Source: an uncultured Actinomycetes bacterium
GTDB taxonomy: Bacteria; Actinomycetota; Actinomycetes; Mycobacteriales; Nakamurellaceae
NCBI GenBank assembly: GCA_937926105.1
Contig: CALANS010000141.1
Span: forward strand, 1-64,000
Reading direction: 5' to 3'
Length of the DNA stretch: 64,000 nucleotides
Shown here piece after piece: positions 62,583 to 64,000 of the stretch (within the stretch, counting starts at the first letter, position 1; each line of letters starts with the position of its first letter). The position numbers and the translations under genes are program-made. Below the pieces are notes generated by a model that was not told where the DNA came from, ran no database searches, and saw only the letters and a list, made by a program, of their open reading frames with translations.

Positions 62583-63252
62583 TCATGACCACGGCGTAGA
62601 TGGTCAGGATGGGGCAGGCGAGGATTACGGTCCAGGCGATCGCAGCGTCCAACGGGTACGGGGAGTGCTGCACGCCACTGTGCACCGTCACGGATTCGGC
62701 GAATAGCGCCACCGGCACGCACAGCAGCCAGATCCACCGTCCCAGCAGGCGGAACAGCGGCGAGCAGCACACCAGCACGGCGCTGGCGACCAGTGGCACG
62801 TTCAGCACCACGCCCAGTAGCAGGGTGGCTCCTGGGATGCCGTCGCCCGAGCTGACCGCCAGCAGCAGCAGCGGCGCGGCGACCCCGGCCGCCCCCACCG
62901 CCCATAGGCCCAGCGCCACTGCGGGGATCCACGAGCGGGTCAGCAGCGCAGGCTTCGGTGGCACGGGCAGGTAGGCCACCGGCGTGGCCGATGGTGCTGC
63001 CGGGTTCCCGGAAGGCTCGGAGGCCCGCGGCGCGGCCTCGTCCGCGATGCGCAGTGGGTCGCCGAGGTCGGCGAGCACGGCGGCGATCTCGGTGTTGATT
63101 TCGGCATCGGACCGGTTCGGCACATCGCCGAGTGCCTGCGTGATGTGCTCGCCGACTTGGGTGACGATCTGGTCGCGGTCCGGCGCGCCGCGGGCCGCGA
63201 GGGCGGCGTCGAGTTCGGCCAGGTACCGGATGACGGCCAGCGGAGGATTCAC
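62503..63252 (-). CDS. HAAS-domain membrane protein paired with a PadR regulator
   Basis: A 249-residue protein. Residues 1-75 are the helical HAAS/DUF1700-type domain (VIRYLAELDAALAAR; VTQVGEHITQAL; EINTEIAAVLADLGDPLRIADEA), commonly encoded beside PadR regulators. After a Pro/Ser linker come about four helices (about 110-225). The GTG start at 63252 overlaps the PadR stop (GTGA), so they are co-translated. The 3' end overlaps thiQ by 80 bases tail to tail. A role in membrane-linked regulation is inferred. Confidence 0.82.
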   Translation of the reverse strand: MNPPLAVIRYLAELDAALAARGAPDRDQIVTQVGEHITQALGDVPNRSDAEINTEIAAVLADLGDPLRIADEAAPRASEPSGNPAAPSATPVAYLPVPPKPALLTRSWIPAVALGLWAVGAAGVAAPLLLLAVSSGDGIPGATLLLGVVLNVPLVASAVLVCCSPLFRLLGRWIWLLCVPVALFAESVTVHSGVQHSPYPLDAAIAWTVILACPILTIYAVVMITIRAYRRTQNLPAPVPPPLAQPATP

Positions 63253-63593
63253 GTCACCGCTCCCTTCACCACCTGGTTGACGGCGGCGACGAATGGCGAC
63301 CAGACGCCCAGGAACGTGTCCAGCGCAGCCCTTCCGTCGGAGGTCAGCCGGTAATAGCGGCGTGGCGGGCCGCTACTCGATTCCTGCCAGGACGTCTGCA
63401 CCCAGCCAGACCGGCGCAGCCGGGCGAGCAACGGATACAGGGTGCCCTCGCTGGCCAGCAGTGGGACGTCGGTACCCAGCCGCCGAGCGAGTTCCAGTCC
63501 GTAGGCCGGCCCCTCGGAGAGGACGCCCAGCACACAGAACTCAAGCGTGCCGCGGCGCAGGTTGGTCGCGATCTCATCCTCGCCGGGTACCAT
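63249..63593 (-). CDS. PadR-family transcriptional regulator
   Basis: A 114-residue winged-helix regulator. LRRGTLEFCVLGVLSEGPAYGLELARRLG, SEGTLYPLLARLRRSGWVQ and GPPRRYYRLTSDGRAALDTF are the PadR hallmarks. The ATG at 63593 begins just before the family start; the long upstream frame is Pro/Arg-rich and not coding-like. It probably represses its own operon with the HAAS membrane protein in response to cell-envelope or phenolic stress. Confidence 0.93.
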   Translation of the reverse strand: MVPGEDEIATNLRRGTLEFCVLGVLSEGPAYGLELARRLGTDVPLLASEGTLYPLLARLRRSGWVQTSWQESSSGPPRRYYRLTSDGRAALDTFLGVWSPFVAAVNQVVKGAVT

Positions 63594-63742
63594 GCGACAC
63601 ATCTTACTGGACGGGCGTGGGCGCGACAAGACTTGATCGGGCCCAGGCCCGGGCAGCCGCGTCCTACCCGGGCGGAGAGGCATCGCCTCGTCCGGCCCGT
63701 TGCCGCCGGGGCATCACCCGATGTGCGCCCGAGGTGCCGACC

Positions 63743-64000
63743 GTGGCACCCTCTTATTCCGTGTCCGTGCCGTGCTCCGTCGTTCGACGGGTCCCTCGCC
63801 GCGCTGCACTGCTGATCGACGCGCCGGCACCGTTCGTGCGCAATGCCATCCTTTCCGTCGACACCTGGACGCGGGCCGCCACCGCCGCGGGACTCGCCCT
63901 GTCCGTCGCCCGGCGCCCTGACCCAGGCACGGTGCTGCTGCCGGGCGATGTGCTCCGCATCGGATCGGCGCGCCGCGGTTGCCTGTTCCGAGTGTGCCCG
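63743..64000 (+). CDS. 5' part of a gene running off the right edge (possible SRPBCC-like protein)
   Basis: An open frame from a GTG at 63743 runs without stop to the window end (86 codons). After about 20 Val/Arg-rich residues it reads RAALLIDAPAPFVRNAILSVDTWTRAA, then DPGTVLLPGDVLRIGSARRG near the end. The early DAPxxxV...D-W pattern resembles the start of helix-grip (SRPBCC) domains, but too little is present to be sure. No ribosome-binding site stands out, so the true start may differ. Confidence 0.5.
   Translation, partial: MAPSYSVSVPCSVVRRVPRRAALLIDAPAPFVRNAILSVDTWTRAATAAGLALSVARRPDPGTVLLPGDVLRIGSARRGCLFRVCP

Overview
The window is high-GC DNA of an actinomycete (Actinomycetota). Coding sequences use many GTG starts and show strong G/C third-position bias. 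From about 10.8 to 42 kb the gene order follows mycobacterial Rv1085c-Rv1112: trhA, short-chain Z-prenyl diphosphate synthase, phoH2, fumarase, DUF4245, xseB, xseA, lipid-droplet-type protein, ispH, DUF6542 protein and ychF. This points to a relative of the Mycobacteriales/Nakamurellales/Frankiales, but the genus cannot be fixed from the sequence alone.

Region 1 (1-7.8 kb) looks like an accessory island with visibly lower GC. It begins with the terminus of an IS21-like element that has entered the 3' end of a membrane-anchored hendecad coiled-coil gene. A second TM-plus-coil protein follows, then an ECF sigma factor coupled to a single-pass membrane partner. Next come a secreted G1 (eqolisin-fold) glutamic peptidase, a frameshifted conserved gene, an IS3 transposase remnant and a tyrosine integrase. 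An unusual palindrome with an extra half-site lies at the island/core boundary.

Region 2 (7.85-24.6 kb) is core: a DUF255 thioredoxin/glycosidase-fold protein, TrhA, the prenyl synthase, a rhomboid-like/DUF2156 aminoacyl-lipid synthase overlapping an esterase, an OmpR/histidine kinase pair whose tail is interrupted by a perfect in-frame palindrome, PIN-PhoH, a large surface protein and fumarase. Region 3 (24.9-29.1 kb) is a translationally coupled sulfate ABC operon (substrate-binding lipoprotein, two permeases, ATPase) followed by an Rrf2 regulator.

Region 4 (29.2-42 kb) holds exonuclease VII, ispH, rmuC, an alkylation-repair pair (ogt plus an Ada-AraC-AlkA fusion), a DHA2 drug exporter, an ECF sigma/partner pair and ychF. 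Region 5 (42-53.2 kb) is a run of small-molecule handling genes: five VOC proteins, three GNATs, SRPBCC, a hormone-sensitive-lipase-type esterase, AraC, aminopeptidase C, cyclase and a class V aminotransferase.

Region 6 (53.4-64 kb) carries a CPA1 antiporter with a nucleotide-binding C-terminal domain, a methyltransferase, a divergent TetR/membrane-protein pair with an operator-like palindrome, and a thiamine ABC operon under a TPP riboswitch. The riboswitch contains the stop codon of the gene before it. A PadR/HAAS pair follows, and a gene runs off the right edge. No tRNA, rRNA or CRISPR array was seen.
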